Positions 60,746 through 64,000 of a stretch of DNA of 64,000 nt are shown here, piece after piece. Where the stretch lies: assembly GCF_030463535.1 (NCBI RefSeq), contig NC_132893.1:28770782-28834781 (forward strand). Direction: 5' to 3'. The translations under genes and the position numbers were made by a program. Within the stretch, counting starts at the first letter, position 1; every line of letters starts with the position of its first letter. The notes under the pieces were generated by a model. The model did no database searches and was not told where the DNA came from. It saw nothing but the letters and a program-made list of their open reading frames with translations. The stretch comes from Salminus brasiliensis. Its lineage: Eukaryota; Chordata; Actinopteri; Characiformes; Bryconidae.

Positions 60746-61428
60746 TCAGGCCATGCTAGAGTGGAGCATCTGGTTGTGCATGCGATCTAGTATGCGGTGG
60801 ATACTGGCAAAGCTGGGCCGGTCGTTGGGGTGGCGGCTCCAGCACAGGCGCATCAGGTTGTAGAGTTCCAGCGGGCAGTTTTCAGGGCAGGCCAGCACAT
60901 GACCATCCCTTACGTAGTAAATGACCTCCTCGTGGGCCATGCCGTAGTAGGGCTGCATGCCGTGGGAGAAAATCTCCCACAGCACCACTCCGTAGGCCCA
61001 CACGTCCGACTCGCTAGTGTAGCGGTTGTAGAAGATGGACTCCGGGGGCATCCATCGTATGGGGATGGCATCGTTTTCGCTGGCCTTGTAGTAGTCGGCG
61101 GCGTAGATGTTTCGCGACAGGCCAAAATCGGCGATCTTCACCACTAGGTCCTCACCAACCAGGCAGTTGCGCGTGGCCAAGTCACGGTGAACAAACTTCC
61201 GCTCAGACAGGTAGGCCATGCCTGCGGCCACCTGCTTAGAGACGGAGAGCATCTCCAGGCAGCTGAGGGGCGAAGACTCAGATTCCGAGGCGAAGCTCTG
61301 ACCCGTCAGGCTTCCCTGGCTCAGGCTGCGATGCTGGGCTGGAGAATGCCTCCTCAGATACTCGTTCAAATCCCCGTGGGCCATATACTCGAACATCAGA
61401 CACATGGGCTTCCCAACGGCACACACCC
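60746..61428 (-). CDS. musk: muscle-specific receptor tyrosine kinase, last exon (kinase C-lobe)
   Basis: This terminal exon begins after acceptor CTGTAG (exon starts 61428) and completes the split glycine, reading [18 protein letters not shown], then [11 protein letters not shown] Ser-rich kinase insert (about [19 protein letters not shown]) follows. Next are HRDLATRN (catalytic loop), ADFGLSRN (DFG), the MuSK activation loop YAADYY with the three regulatory tyrosines, [20 protein letters not shown] and the conserved [12 protein letters not shown] segment. The frame ends in LHSSMA and a TGA at 60746-60748. All catalytic residues are intact. The C-terminal tail after LDRMHNQ differs from the mammalian one, and the kinase insert is also divergent, as is usual for this family. 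The gene converges on lpar1 with 12 kb between stop codons. Confidence 0.97.

Positions 61429-64000
<2,572 letters not shown>

Noticed and set aside
60797..61147. Plus-strand frame opposite the musk kinase exon
   Set aside because: Antisense shadow of a conserved coding exon; also 61187-61495 plus and 60910-61125 minus.

Overview
The window is vertebrate, almost certainly teleost fish, nuclear DNA. It carries large introns, long microsatellites, many tRNA-derived SINEs and Tc1/mariner-type remnants, and two spliced genes whose exons encode typical fish orthologues. The repeat style (SINE heads with a GGCAGTGGTGGCTCAG-like start, the dispersed TTTAGCAGACGCTCTTATCC motif, GACAAAAGTATTGGGACAC termini) is what I associate with otophysan fishes such as characins and catfishes. 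That placement is an inference from memory of such repeats, not from a search.

Only two protein-coding genes are supported. lpar1, the lysophosphatidic acid receptor 1 gene (a class A GPCR), is on the plus strand. It has two coding exons at 36805-37540 and 48475-48776, split in TM6 with matching phase-1 splice sites, giving a 345-residue receptor ending in SVV. A CpG-enriched segment with a perfect CRE (TGACGTCA, 16151-16158) and a strong splice donor at 16501 is a plausible upstream promoter and 5' noncoding exon for it. musk, the muscle-specific receptor tyrosine kinase gene, is on the minus strand. Its last two exons are present (62760-62908 and 60746-61428) and encode most of the kinase domain. 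Its earlier exons lie beyond position 64000. The two genes converge tail to tail, matching the LPAR1-MUSK neighbourhood on human chromosome 9q31, so synteny supports both calls.

Layout: 1-16 kb is gene-free, with Tc1-like and MITE remnants (2.6-3.3 kb), a 1.4-kb array of diverged TAGCTAGC-rich repeats (8.85-10.25 kb), a 400-bp duplicated element (12.5 and 14.8 kb) and microsatellites. 16.1-16.55 kb is the putative promoter and first exon. 16.5-36.8 kb would then be the lpar1 5' intron or introns, holding a near-perfect 38-bp-arm hairpin (17.1 kb), an LTR-like segment with a 43-bp tandem repeat (21.9-22.4 kb), a 783-bp foldback element (24.7-25.4 kb) and several SINEs. 37.5-48.5 kb is the intron between the coding exons. 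48.8-60.7 kb is the convergent intergenic space, with one transposon nested inside another (49.5-50.7 kb) and a Tc1 pseudogene (53.2-53.8 kb). 60.7-64 kb is the 3' part of musk.

I found no operon, CRISPR array, functional tRNA or rRNA gene, or clear new multi-gene system. The most interesting unexplained items are the 17.1-kb hairpin, the TAGCTAGC array, the nested and foldback elements that appear to share Tc1-type termini, and several unique intronic stretches that could be conserved noncoding elements.
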